Of a DNA stretch of 64,000 nucleotides, positions 34,480 through 42,975 are shown in pieces. A program made the position numbers and the translations under genes. Origin of the DNA: CF-39 sp035651155. GTDB lineage: Bacteria > Chloroflexota > Limnocylindria > P2-11E. The notes beneath the pieces are model-generated. The model made no database searches. It was not told the DNA's origin and saw only the letters and a list, made by a program, of their open reading frames with translations. The stretch is taken from contig DASRGG010000001.1 of NCBI GenBank assembly GCA_035651155.1, positions 1 to 64,000 of the forward strand, read 5' to 3'. Within the stretch, counting starts at the first letter, position 1, and each line of letters begins with the position of its first letter.

Positions 34480-34929
34480 GTGAGCGTCCTCGACCGCAAG
34501 GGCATCGAAGCCCTCATCCCGCACCGCGAGCCGTTCCTGCTCATCGACCGCATCACCGAGCTGGAGCCCGGCGTCCGCGCGGTCGCGGAGCACACCTTCA
34601 CCGGCGACGAGTGGTACCAGGACGGGCATTTCCCGGGCAACCCGATCGTGCCCGGCGTGATCCTGGTCGAGAGCATGGCCCAAGCCGCCACAGTCATGGC
34701 GATGAGCCTGCCGGAGTACCGCGACGGGCTCGGCCTCTTCGCGGGCATCGAGGAGATGCGCTTCAAGCGCATGGTGAAGCCGGGCGACACCGGCCGCTTC
34801 GAGGCGGTCATGGACAAGCTCCGCCGCGGCTTCGCGCGCGTGACCGTGCGCACCTTCGTGGGCGACGAGCTCGCGGCCGAGGGCGCGATCCTCGCGGTCT
34901 TCCAGCCGACGAAGAAGGCCGGTGCATGA
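34480..34929 (+). CDS. fabZ: 3-hydroxyacyl-ACP dehydratase
   Basis: A 149-residue hotdog-fold enzyme of type II fatty-acid synthesis. The catalytic histidine and glutamate are in GHFPGNPIVPGVILVESMAQ, and the N-terminal IPHREPFLLIDRI is diagnostic of FabZ. The length is typical. Its stop overlaps the arginase family start (ATGA). Confidence 0.95.
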   Translation: MSVLDRKGIEALIPHREPFLLIDRITELEPGVRAVAEHTFTGDEWYQDGHFPGNPIVPGVILVESMAQAATVMAMSLPEYRDGLGLFAGIEEMRFKRMVKPGDTGRFEAVMDKLRRGFARVTVRTFVGDELAAEGAILAVFQPTKKAGA

Positions 34930-35891
34930 GGCAGGCTGAGGCGGAGCGCGCCGCGACGATGCACGCGCGCGGCACCGTCGAGATCGTCGGCGTTCCGATG
35001 GACCTCGGCGGGAGCCGCCGCGGCGTCGACATGGGCCCGTCGGCGATGCGCTACGCGTCGCTTGCGGAGAAGCTCACGGAGATCGGATACCGCGTGCGCG
35101 ACCGCGGGAACATCCGCGTCAAGGATCCCGACGAGGGCCGCGCGACGCACACCTACGAGAAGTTCGAGGGCGTGCGGTCACGGCCGAAGGCGCACAACGT
35201 CGAGGAGATCGTGCGCGCCTGCGAGGAGCTCGCGCGCGCCGTCGAGGCGATCGCGAAGGCCGGCAACATCCCGCTCGTCCTCGGCGGCGACCATTCGATC
35301 GCGATGGGGACCATCGCGGGCCTCGATCGCGCCGGCAAGCGCGCGGGCGTGATCTGGATCGACGCGCACGGCGACAGCAACACGCCGGAGAGCACGCCCT
35401 CGGGGAACGTGCACGGCATGCCCTTCGCGGTCGCGCTCGGCCTCGCCGGCGAGCCGTTCCCGGCGACGCTGCGTGGCACCACCGACGGCGCCAACGGCGT
35501 GCTGCTGGCGATCCGCGACATCGACGCCGGAGAGCGCGACAACATCAAGCGCGCCGGCGTGACGGCGCTCACCATGGCCGACATCGACCGCATGGGGATG
35601 GCCGAGGCGATGAAGAAGGCGATCGCCGTCGCGGGCAAGGCGCCCGGCGGGATCCACGTCTCGCTCGACATGGACGCGCTCGACCCCGACGAAGCGCCGG
35701 GTGTCGGGACGCCGGTGCGCGGCGGCCTCACGTACCGCGAGGCGCAGCTCGCGATGGAGATGCTCGCCGCGTCGGGGAAGCTCGTGTCCGTCGAGATCGC
35801 CGAGGTGAACCCGATCCTCGACAGCGGCAACCGCACCGCGTCGCTGGCGGTCGAGCTCGTCGCGAGCGCGCTCGGAGAGACGATCCTCTAG
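34926..35891 (+). CDS. Arginase family ureohydrolase
   Basis: A 321-residue protein starting at ATG 34926, or ATG 34962. It has all three metal-binding blocks in order: GGDHS, DAHGDSNT and SLDMDALDP. The N-terminal EIVGVPMDLGGSRRGVDMGPSAMR matches arginase rather than agmatinase. It probably hydrolyses arginine to ornithine and urea, although the loop region after GNVHGMP should be checked. It is coupled to fabZ without an obvious pathway link. Confidence 0.88.
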   Translation: MRQAEAERAATMHARGTVEIVGVPMDLGGSRRGVDMGPSAMRYASLAEKLTEIGYRVRDRGNIRVKDPDEGRATHTYEKFEGVRSRPKAHNVEEIVRACEELARAVEAIAKAGNIPLVLGGDHSIAMGTIAGLDRAGKRAGVIWIDAHGDSNTPESTPSGNVHGMPFAVALGLAGEPFPATLRGTTDGANGVLLAIRDIDAGERDNIKRAGVTALTMADIDRMGMAEAMKKAIAVAGKAPGGIHVSLDMDALDPDEAPGVGTPVRGGLTYREAQLAMEMLAASGKLVSVEIAEVNPILDSGNRTASLAVELVASALGETIL

Positions 35892-35929
35892 CGGCGGCCG
35901 AGCAGGCGCTGTCCTCGCGTCGTTCCGCT

Positions 35930-36141
35930 TCACAGAGGACGCTTGCCAAGCACGGCGACGTGCGGCATGGCCGCGGCCTCGCTCCGCCGGCGTTCGCGCG
36001 CGGCGCGAGATCGGGACGATGGGTGGGGAGCGCGTTCGCGACCTCCGCCTTGCGGTGGGAGTAGGCGAGGCGCAGAGCGGACGTCCCGCGCTCGTCCCGG
36101 GCGCCGAGGAGGCGGGGGTCGGACAGGAATCCGGCTGCCAT
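35930..36141 (-). pseudogene. Remnant of an ankyrin-repeat protein
   Basis: Reading the minus strand from 36141, about 38 residues have ankyrin character (ARDERGTSALRLAYSHRKAEVANAL). The similarity then stops and resumes in another frame (SEAAAMPHVAVLG), ending at 35930. Both pieces look like parts of one small ankyrin protein with a frameshift. The remaining 300-base intergenic region shows no other gene. Confidence 0.4.
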
Positions 36142-36184
36142 CGTTCGCCTCCCCCGGATCGACGATGGTGAGGTCTCGCGGGAC

Positions 36185-36190
36185 TAGCAT
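36185..36190 (+). promoter_or_regulatory. -10 element of a leaderless promoter (TAGCAT) for cysS
   Basis: TAGCAT ends six bases before ACG 36197, the position where other genes with this element have ATG or GTG. Confidence 0.5.
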
Positions 36191-36196
36191 CGAGGG

Positions 36197-38350
36197 ACGC
36201 TGCACCTCTTCAATACGCTGACCCGCCGAATCGAAAAGTTCGTGCCCCTGGTGCCCGGTGAGGTCCGCATGTACACCTGCGGGCCCACGGTGTACCGGCC
36301 GGTGCATCTGGGCAATCTGCGCTCGTACCTCCTGGCGGACTGGCTGCGCCGCGCCTTCGAGGTCGAGGGCTACCGCGTCGTGCACGTGAAGAACATCACG
36401 GACGTCGGCCATATGCGTCAGGAGGTCGTGGATCGCGGCGAGGACAAGGTCATCGCGGCCGCGCTCGCCGAGGGCAAGACCCCGATGGAGATCGCGGCGA
36501 CGTACGAAGCGCGCTTCCACGACGACGAGCGCGCCCTCGGCATCCTGCCCGCGACCGTGTTCCCGCGCGCCACCGAGCACGTGACCGAGATGGTCGCGCT
36601 CATCGAGCGGCTCGTGGCGCGCGGCCTTGCGTACGTCGTGGACGGCACCGTGTATTACGCGGTCAAGCGCTTCCCCGGCTACGGGCGTCTCTCCGGCAAC
36701 GTTCAGGAGGCGCTTCGGCAGGGCGTGCGCGCGGAGATCGACCCGGCCAAGCACGATCCGGCCGACTTCGCGCTCTGGAAGCGCGCCGAGCGCGGCCGTC
36801 TCGCGCTCGTCTGGCCGTCGCCGTGGGGCGATGGCTATCCCGGCTGGCACATCGAGTGTTCGGCGATGAGCATGCGCTACCTCGGGGAGCGCTTCGACAT
36901 CCACACCGGCGGCGTCGACAACATCTTTCCGCATCACGAGGACGAGATCGCGCAGTCGGAGGGCGCGCTCGGTCACCCCGTCGTCGGGATATGGGTGCAC
37001 GGGCAGCACCTCCTCGCCGACGGCGTGAAGATGGCGAAGTCCGCGCGGAACACCGCGGAGATCACCGAGCTCCTCGCGATGGGGATCGATCCGCTGGCGT
37101 TCCGTTACCAGTGCCTGCTCACGCACTACCGGGCGCGCATGGAATTCACCTACGCCGCGCTGCGGCAGGCCGCCGAGGGCCTCGACCACCTCCGGCAGCG
37201 CGTGCGCGCGCTCGCGCAGCTCGCGCCCGAGAGCCCGGCGACCGACGCGCGGACGGCGTGGACGGCGCGGTTCAACGAACGGCTCGCGAACGACCTCGAC
37301 CTGCCCGGCGCGCTCGCCGTCGCGCAGGCCTGCGTCGCGGACGGCGCGACGTCGGCGCGCGACCGGCTCGAGGCGCTCGAGGCGATGGACCGCGTGCTCG
37401 GCCTCGACCTCGTCGCGACGGCGCGCGAGCGCGACGAGGTGCCGCACGAGATCCGTCACGTGATCGACGAGCGACGGCGCGCGCGCGCCTCGCGCGACCT
37501 GCGCGTGGCCGACGAGCTGCGGACGCGTCTCGATGGCTGGCGCGTCGACGACCTCCCGCGCGGCGCGCTGCTCGTCTCTCGCGCCGACCGTCGCCTCGAG
37601 CCGCGCGGCCTGCGACGGATCTCGTCGGGACGCGAGCTGCCCGACGAGCGTGCGGCGGACGCGTCCCGCGCGTGGTCGGTCTGCGTGCTGACGCGTGAGT
37701 TCGCGGGAGACCTGGAGCGCGCGGTCGGCGCGGTCCTCCGCTGGCTCCCGGCCGATTCGGAGGTGCTTGTGCTCGACCTCGGCTCGACCACCGAGGTCGC
37801 GCGCCGCGTGCTCGCGCTCGCGTCGGATGCGCGCGTGCGGGTCGTGCTCGCCGACCGCGACCTGGGCGAGGGCGCGGGCCGCAACGCCCTCCTCCGCATC
37901 GCCCGCGGGCGGCTCCTCCTTCAGCTCGATCCGTCCGTCGAGCTCACCGACGATCTCTTCGCTCCGCTCGCGTCGGCGCTCCGCTCGAGCTCGGTCGGAG
38001 CCGCCGGGCCGTGGGGCCTGCGCGCGGTCGATCACCTCAAGGAGTGGGACGAGGTCACCGGCGGCGCGTGTGACGCGGTGCAGGGCTACTGCTTCGCGAC
38101 GCGCCGCGAGCCGCTCCTCGCCATCGGCGGATTCGACGAGCGCTACCGCTTCTATCGGAACCTCGACATCGCGACGTCGCTCGCGCTCCGCGCGAAGGGG
38201 CTGCGCTGCGTGGCCGTCGGCGACACGCGGGCCGCGCGGCACGCGCATCGCGCGTGGGAGCGCCTCCCCGAGGACGAGCGCCAGAAGCGCAGCCGCCGCA
38301 ACTACGACCGCCTCGTGCGCCGCTTCAGCTTCCTCGGGGTCGGCACGTGA
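36197..38350 (+). CDS. cysS: Cysteinyl-tRNA synthetase fused to a GT2 glycosyltransferase domain, apparent ACG start
   Basis: A 717-residue protein. Residues 1-475 are a complete CysRS: zinc-site cysteine in MYTCGPTVY, HIGH-like HLGN, zinc ligands in WHIECSAMSM and HHEDEIAQSEG, and KMSKS-like KMAKS. Residues about 490-717 form a GT2 glycosyltransferase: WSVCVLTREF, EVLVLDLGSTTEV, AGRNALLRIARGRLLLQLDPSVEL and GGFDERYRFYRNLD. The metal-binding DxD position reads DPS. No ATG, GTG or TTG exists between an in-frame TAG at 36185 and GTG 36242, which would lose 15 conserved residues. ACG 36197 gives a start that aligns with E. coli MLKIFNTLTR; CTG 36200 is the alternative. Confidence 0.88.
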   Translation, partial: TLHLFNTLTRRIEKFVPLVPGEVRMYTCGPTVYRPVHLGNLRSYLLADWLRRAFEVEGYRVVHVKNITDVGHMRQEVVDRGEDKVIAAALAEGKTPMEIAATYEARFHDDERALGILPATVFPRATEHVTEMVALIERLVARGLAYVVDGTVYYAVKRFPGYGRLSGNVQEALRQGVRAEIDPAKHDPADFALWKRAERGRLALVWPSPWGDGYPGWHIECSAMSMRYLGERFDIHTGGVDNIFPHHEDEIAQSEGALGHPVVGIWVHGQHLLADGVKMAKSARNTAEITELLAMGIDPLAFRYQCLLTHYRARMEFTYAALRQAAEGLDHLRQRVRALAQLAPESPATDARTAWTARFNERLANDLDLPGALAVAQACVADGATSARDRLEALEAMDRVLGLDLVATARERDEVPHEIRHVIDERRRARASRDLRVADELRTRLDGWRVDDLPRGALLVSRADRRLEPRGLRRISSGRELPDERAADASRAWSVCVLTREFAGDLERAVGAVLRWLPADSEVLVLDLGSTTEVARRVLALASDARVRVVLADRDLGEGAGRNALLRIARGRLLLQLDPSVELTDDLFAPLASALRSSSVGAAGPWGLRAVDHLKEWDEVTGGACDAVQGYCFATRREPLLAIGGFDERYRFYRNLDIATSLALRAKGLRCVAVGDTRAARHAHRAWERLPEDERQKRSRRNYDRLVRRFSFLGVGT

Positions 38351-38523
38351 CCGGACGCCTCGTGCCTTGCGGGTCGGGCGAATCCACCAGCGCGACGGAC
38401 CGCGCTCCGCGGCGAGCGCCTCCGCGCGCTCGGCGCGGAGCCGGTACCGGTGACGGTGCTGAGGCGGGGATCCCGGTCATCTTGTCGAGACACTGGGAGC
38501 GTCCCCGTTCTGGCTTCCTTCCC

Positions 38524-38529
38524 TAGACT
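38524..38529 (+). promoter_or_regulatory. -10 element of a leaderless promoter (TAGACT) for fabF
   Basis: TAGACT ends six bases before ATG 38536. Element and spacing are identical to those of fabZ. Confidence 0.6.
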
Positions 38530-38535
38530 CACGGC

Positions 38536-39783
38536 ATGGAACGCGGACGCGCACGCGTCGTCGTCACCGGCGTGGGCATGATCACGCCGCTCGGCAGCAG
38601 CGTCGAGAAGACGTGGGAGGGCATCCGCGCGGGGCGCAGCGGCATCGGCCCGATCACGCGATTCGACGCCAGCGGTCTCGAGACGAGGATCGCCGGCGAG
38701 GTCCGCGACTTCGAGCCGACCGAGTACATGGACCGCAAGGAGATCCGCCGCGCCGACCGCTTCGCGCAGATGGCCGTCGCCACCGCGGGTCAGGCGCTGA
38801 GAGACGCGAAGCTCGACGTCACGCCCGAGAGGGCGCCGCGCATCGGCGTCGCGTTCGGGTCCGGCATCGGCGGCGTCTCGACGCTGGTGGACAACGTGCT
38901 CTCGCACGCGAAGGATCCGAAGAAGGTCTCGCCGTTCATGATCCCGATGATGATCGTCGACATGGCGGCTGGCGAGGTCGCGATGAAGTACGGCGCGAAG
39001 GGTCCGAACATGGCGCACGTCTCGGCCTGCGCGTCGAGCGCGCACGCCATCGGCGAGGCGACCGACATGATCCGCCGCGGTCAGGCCGACGTGATGCTCG
39101 CCGGTGGCGCGGAGGCCGGCCTCATCAAGGTCGCGATCGCCGCGTTCAACCAGGCGCGCGCGCTCTCCACCCGCAACGACGCGCCCGAGAAGGCGTCGCG
39201 CCCGTTCGACCGAGACCGCGATGGGTTCGTGTTCAGCGAGGCCGCCGGTTGCCTCGTGCTCGAGGAGCTCGAACACGCCCGCGCGCGCGGCGCGCGCATC
39301 CTCGGCGAGGTCGTCGGGTACGGCGCGACGTCCGACGCGTACCACGTCACCGCGCCGCCGGAGGGCGCGGAGGGCGCGGTCCGGGCGATGCGGATGGCGA
39401 TCGAGGACGCCGGCATCGGGCCGACCGACATCGCGTACGTGAACGCCCACGGCACGTCGACGCAGGCGAACGACGGCTCGGAGTCGAGCGCGATCAAGGC
39501 CGTCTTCGGCACGCACGCGTACGACCTCGCGGTCTCGTCGACCAAATCGATGACCGGGCACACCCTCGGCGCGGCCGGCGCGATCGAGGCGATCTTCTGC
39601 CTCCTCGCGATGCGCGACGGCGTGCTGCCGCCGACGATCAATCTCGAGAACCCCGATCCGCTCTGCGATCTCGACTACGTCCCGAACGTGGCCCGCGCCG
39701 CGCAGGTCGAGGTCGCGATGTCGAACTCGATGGGCTTCGGCGGCCACAACGCGTCGCTCATCTTCCGAAAGGGCGCGTCGTAG
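38536..39783 (+). CDS. fabF: 3-oxoacyl-ACP synthase II
   Basis: A 415-residue condensing enzyme that elongates acyl-ACP with malonyl-ACP. The catalytic cysteine lies in VSACASSAHAIGEA, and the two active-site histidines are in NAHGTSTQANDGSE and SMTGHTLGAAGAIE. Length and the N-terminal VVTGVGMITPLG fit FabF. The next gene, accB, starts within TAGTG at its stop. Confidence 0.96.
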   Translation: MERGRARVVVTGVGMITPLGSSVEKTWEGIRAGRSGIGPITRFDASGLETRIAGEVRDFEPTEYMDRKEIRRADRFAQMAVATAGQALRDAKLDVTPERAPRIGVAFGSGIGGVSTLVDNVLSHAKDPKKVSPFMIPMMIVDMAAGEVAMKYGAKGPNMAHVSACASSAHAIGEATDMIRRGQADVMLAGGAEAGLIKVAIAAFNQARALSTRNDAPEKASRPFDRDRDGFVFSEAAGCLVLEELEHARARGARILGEVVGYGATSDAYHVTAPPEGAEGAVRAMRMAIEDAGIGPTDIAYVNAHGTSTQANDGSESSAIKAVFGTHAYDLAVSSTKSMTGHTLGAAGAIEAIFCLLAMRDGVLPPTINLENPDPLCDLDYVPNVARAAQVEVAMSNSMGFGGHNASLIFRKGAS

Positions 39784-40235
39784 TGGCCGATCCGAAGAAG
39801 CTGCGCGCCGACGCGAACGCGCTCGTCGTCGAGCTGCTGCAGCGGCTCGGTGCGGACGAGGTCCAGGAGCTCGAGGTCCGCCGCGGTCCGCTGCGCGTCC
39901 GCGTGAGCAAGGAGGGCGCCGCCGCCGGCGAGACGGCGCGCGCGAGCGCTCCGGCGAGCGGCGTCACCGCGATGGCACCCGCGCCCCCGGCGCGCACGGA
40001 CTACCCGACGGTGAATGCCCCGCTCACCGGGATCTTCTATCGCTCGCCGTCGCCGCAGGCGCCGCCCTTCATCCAGGTCGGCAGCGAGGTCACGCAGGGC
40101 GACGTCGTCGGCCTCATCGAGGCGATGAAGCTCTTCAACGAGATCCGCTCGACCGCGAGCGGACGCGTGCGCCGCATCATCGTCGAGAACGGCCAGCTCG
40201 TCCGCGCGCACCAGCCGATCATCGAGCTCGAGTGA
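39783..40235 (+). CDS. accB: Biotin carboxyl carrier protein of acetyl-CoA carboxylase
   Basis: A 150-residue protein starting at GTG 39783. The C-terminal biotinyl domain carries the intact EAMKLFNEI motif whose lysine is biotinylated by BirA. The thumb region, VGSEVTQGDVVG, and the Ala/Pro-rich linker are as expected. This is the functional BCCP of the window, in contrast to the one after accA. Confidence 0.95.
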   Translation: MADPKKLRADANALVVELLQRLGADEVQELEVRRGPLRVRVSKEGAAAGETARASAPASGVTAMAPAPPARTDYPTVNAPLTGIFYRSPSPQAPPFIQVGSEVTQGDVVGLIEAMKLFNEIRSTASGRVRRIIVENGQLVRAHQPIIELE

Positions 40236-40251
40236 ACGAAGGCCGAGTCCG

Positions 40252-40431
40252 GTGCGAGACGTAGAGCGCCGCTGCGTCGTCTGCAAGCAGCCGGTCGGCG
40301 AGGGCGGGATGCGCCTCCGCTACGAGGGCCGGTACTACGACTTCGACCGCGACCGCTGCAAGCGTATCTTCCAGGAGAACCCCGACCGCTGGCTCGACGC
40401 CGGCGGTGGCGTGCTCGACCAGCCGCGCTGA
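40252..40431 (+). CDS. Small YHS/TRASH-like metal-binding protein
   Basis: A 59-residue protein from GTG 40252. It has the YHS/TRASH-type pattern: CVVCKQPV, then YEGRYYDFDRDRCKRIFQENPDRWL, with the third cysteine before a helix. Such domains bind heavy metals or zinc. It lies 16 bases after accB. A similar YHS protein is encoded at 48416-48634. Confidence 0.7.
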   Translation: MRDVERRCVVCKQPVGEGGMRLRYEGRYYDFDRDRCKRIFQENPDRWLDAGGGVLDQPR

Positions 40432-40459
40432 CGCGCGATCGCCAGCGTCAGCGCGCGCA

Positions 40460-41683
40460 TCATCCCCCGATGATGAGCGACGCGACGAAGGTGATGGACA
40501 TCGCACTCGCGAGACCCGTGATCAGCCACCCCAGCGGGTAGAGGATCGGGCCGCTCCGCAGCGTTCCGAGATTCGGCTCGCGCGACAGCTTCATCACGAA
40601 GATCAGGATGATCGGCAGCAGCAGGCCGTTCACGACCTGCGCGACGAGCATCACCTGGATGAGCGGCAGGCCGGGGATCACGACGAAGAGCGCGGCGCCG
40701 ACGATGAAGATGGTGAGCAGGCCGTAGAACACGCCGGCCTCGCGCCAGCGGAACGAGAGCCCCCGCTCGAAGCCGAACGCCTCGCACGCGAAGTAGGCGC
40801 TCGCGAGCGGCACGGTCCCGAGGCCGAGGAGACCCGCGGCGAAGAGGCCGACGGCGAACAGCAGGGTCGCCGACGGCCCCACCAGCGGTCCGAGCGCGCG
40901 CGCGGCGTCGGCGGCGTCGTTGATGGTCTCGCCGTTCGGGAACAGCGTCGCGGCGCAGGCGATGACGATGAACGCGGCGATGAGGTTCGTGAGCACGCCC
41001 GATCCGAGCGTGACGTCGAGCCGCACCGGCCCGAGGTCGCGCGGGCCGAGGCCCTTGTCGGCGATGTACGACTGGATGAGCGCCTGCCCCCACGGCGTGA
41101 TCGTCGTGCCGACCACGCCGACGAGCATGAGGAAGTACGCGCCGCTCCAGCTGATCTGCGGCTGCACGAGCGCGCTCGCCGCGCGTCCCCAGTCCGGATG
41201 CGCGAGGTACGCGGATGCGGCGTACGAGATGGAGACGCCGGCGCCGATCGCCACGAAGGCGTACTGGATCTTCGTGAAGTTCCCGCGCGCGAGGATGAGC
41301 ACGACGAGCGCGGCCGAGAGGAGCGCCGAGAGCTGCGGCGGGACGCCGAAGAGGCCGAGTGCCGCGGCCATGCCGGCGAACTCGGCGATGGTCGTGCCGA
41401 GGTTCGCGACGAGCATCGTGAGCACCGCGAACGCGGTCCAGCGCACGCCGAAGCGCTCGCGGATGAGACCGGCGAGACCCTGGCCCGTCGCGAGGGCAAG
41501 ACGCGCGCCGACCTCCTGCGTCACGGTGAGCGCGATGGCCGTGACGAGCAGCACCCACATGAGGCCGAAGCCGAACTGCGCGCCCGCGAGCGAGTAGGTC
41601 GTGATGCCGCCGGCGTCGTTGTCGGCGAACGCCGTGACGAGGCCGGGACCGAGCGCGAGCAGGTAGAAGCGGACGCGCCTCAC
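40460..41683 (-). CDS. NRAMP family metal transporter with altered metal-site motifs
   Basis: A 407-residue membrane protein with about eleven helices, starting at GTG 41683, which overlaps the upstream stop (GTGA). The fold matches NRAMP, with GPGLVTAFADNDAGG in helix 1 and GVVGTTITPWG in helix 6. The canonical DPGN and MPH metal-coordinating motifs are replaced by DNDAGG and TPWG, so the ion may not be manganese. It is co-transcribed with an MgtE-like cytosolic protein, which points to magnesium or another divalent cation. Substrate is inferred. Confidence 0.85.
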   Translation of the reverse strand: MRRVRFYLLALGPGLVTAFADNDAGGITTYSLAGAQFGFGLMWVLLVTAIALTVTQEVGARLALATGQGLAGLIRERFGVRWTAFAVLTMLVANLGTTIAEFAGMAAALGLFGVPPQLSALLSAALVVLILARGNFTKIQYAFVAIGAGVSISYAASAYLAHPDWGRAASALVQPQISWSGAYFLMLVGVVGTTITPWGQALIQSYIADKGLGPRDLGPVRLDVTLGSGVLTNLIAAFIVIACAATLFPNGETINDAADAARALGPLVGPSATLLFAVGLFAAGLLGLGTVPLASAYFACEAFGFERGLSFRWREAGVFYGLLTIFIVGAALFVVIPGLPLIQVMLVAQVVNGLLLPIILIFVMKLSREPNLGTLRSGPILYPLGWLITGLASAMSITFVASLIIGG

Positions 41684-42933
41684 CGGGCCAGGGTCCGGCT
41701 TGACCTCTTCTTCCAGCCGCGCGGGAGCATGATCTCCACGACGTCGTCGACCGTCACGGTGCCGAGCAGCTTCTGACGCGCGTCGACGACGGGTAGCGCG
41801 AGCAGGTCGTACTTCGCGATGAGCGCGGCGACCTCTTCCTTCGACGTGGTCGCCTCGACTTTCAGGACGTGCGGATCCATCACCTCGTTGAGCTTCTGGT
41901 CCGGCTTGGCCACGACGAGGTCGCGCAGGCTGACGACCCCGTCGAGCCGGCCCTGCGCGTCGACCACGTAGAGGTAGTAGGTGAGCTCGGGGTCCGGCTG
42001 CAGCTCGCGCAGCTTGTCGATCGCCTGTGCCGCGGTGAGCTCCGCCGCGAGCGCCACGAAATCCGTCGTCATGATGCCGCCGGCCGAATCCTCCGGGTAG
42101 GTGAGCAGCTCCTCGACGTCGGCGGCCTCTTCCTTCTGCATGAGGTCGACGAGCTCCTCGCGCCGCTCCTCGGGGAGATCCTGGAGGAGGTCGGCCGCCT
42201 CGTCGGGGGCCATCTCCTCGAGGATGTCGGCGGCGCGCTCCTCATCGAGGTCGCTGACGATCGATGCCTGCATCTCGGGCTCGACCTCGGAGAGCGCCTC
42301 GGCGGCGGTCTCGACGTCGAGCTGCTCGAACACCTGCCGCCGCTCGTCCGCGGCCATCTCCTCGACGATGTCGGCGATGTCCGCCGGATGGAGCAGCGCG
42401 AGCTTCGTGCGCGGCACCGTGACGCGCACGTTCGCCTCCGGCGCCTCGAGCGGCTCGACGAGATGCCACGGGATGATCCCTCGGGGCAGCTTCCGGCCGG
42501 CCAGGCCGGCGAAGCGCTCGGCGAACGCCTCGGCGCCGACGCGCCGGAGGAGGCCGCGGAGGCCGACGTCGGCGCCGACGAGGCGAAGCTGGCCGTCGAC
42601 CTCCGAGAGCTGGAGGTCGTTCACCCGCACGACCTTGGCGCCGTGCGTGTCGACGATCTGCTTGTCCAGGAGGTCGCGCGAGAGGCGCATCGCCTCGGGC
42701 GGGAGGCTGGCCTGCGGCGTCGCCTCGAGCCGGGTCCGGAGGCGGAGGTGGCCGATCTCCTGCGCCATATCGCTCCACTTCACGACCCGCTCGCCCTCGC
42801 CGGTGGCGAGGATGGCCCATTGGATCGCCGGGAACTGGCCCTGGGGAACGACCGCAAGGTCCTTGAGCGTGCCGATCTCGTTGCCGTTCGGCTCGATGAC
42901 CCGCCGATGCTGGATCTCAGACAGATACGGCAT
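41680..42933 (-). CDS. PRC-barrel/MgtE-N/CBS protein without a membrane channel
   Basis: A 417-residue soluble protein. Two PRC-barrel-like segments (about 1-75 and 95-150) precede an MgtE N-terminal superhelical domain (about 190-300: HPADIADIVEEM, then EEMAPDEAADLLQDLPEERREEL) and a CBS pair (about 300-410). The MgtE transmembrane channel is absent. In MgtE the N and CBS domains sense cytosolic magnesium and gate the channel. Here they precede an NRAMP gene with GTGA overlap and likely act as a separate gate or sensor. TACATT lies nine bases before ATG 42933. Confidence 0.85.
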   Translation of the reverse strand: MPYLSEIQHRRVIEPNGNEIGTLKDLAVVPQGQFPAIQWAILATGEGERVVKWSDMAQEIGHLRLRTRLEATPQASLPPEAMRLSRDLLDKQIVDTHGAKVVRVNDLQLSEVDGQLRLVGADVGLRGLLRRVGAEAFAERFAGLAGRKLPRGIIPWHLVEPLEAPEANVRVTVPRTKLALLHPADIADIVEEMAADERRQVFEQLDVETAAEALSEVEPEMQASIVSDLDEERAADILEEMAPDEAADLLQDLPEERREELVDLMQKEEAADVEELLTYPEDSAGGIMTTDFVALAAELTAAQAIDKLRELQPDPELTYYLYVVDAQGRLDGVVSLRDLVVAKPDQKLNEVMDPHVLKVEATTSKEEVAALIAKYDLLALPVVDARQKLLGTVTVDDVVEIMLPRGWKKRSSRTLAR

Positions 42934-42962
42934 GTCGCGCGAAATGTACTCGCAACATGTGG

Positions 42963-42968
42963 GACAAT
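42963..42968 (+). promoter_or_regulatory. -10 element of a leaderless promoter (GACAAT)
   Basis: GACAAT ends seven bases before ATG 42976. It overlaps the first ATG at 42967, which is therefore the less likely start. Confidence 0.4.
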
Positions 42969-42975
42969 GACGTGG

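Noticed and set aside
34347..34925. In-frame continuation of the HEPN C-terminal frame into the arginase gene as one protein
   Set aside because: It would cross the whole fabZ gene in another frame. Arginase has its own ATGA-coupled start.
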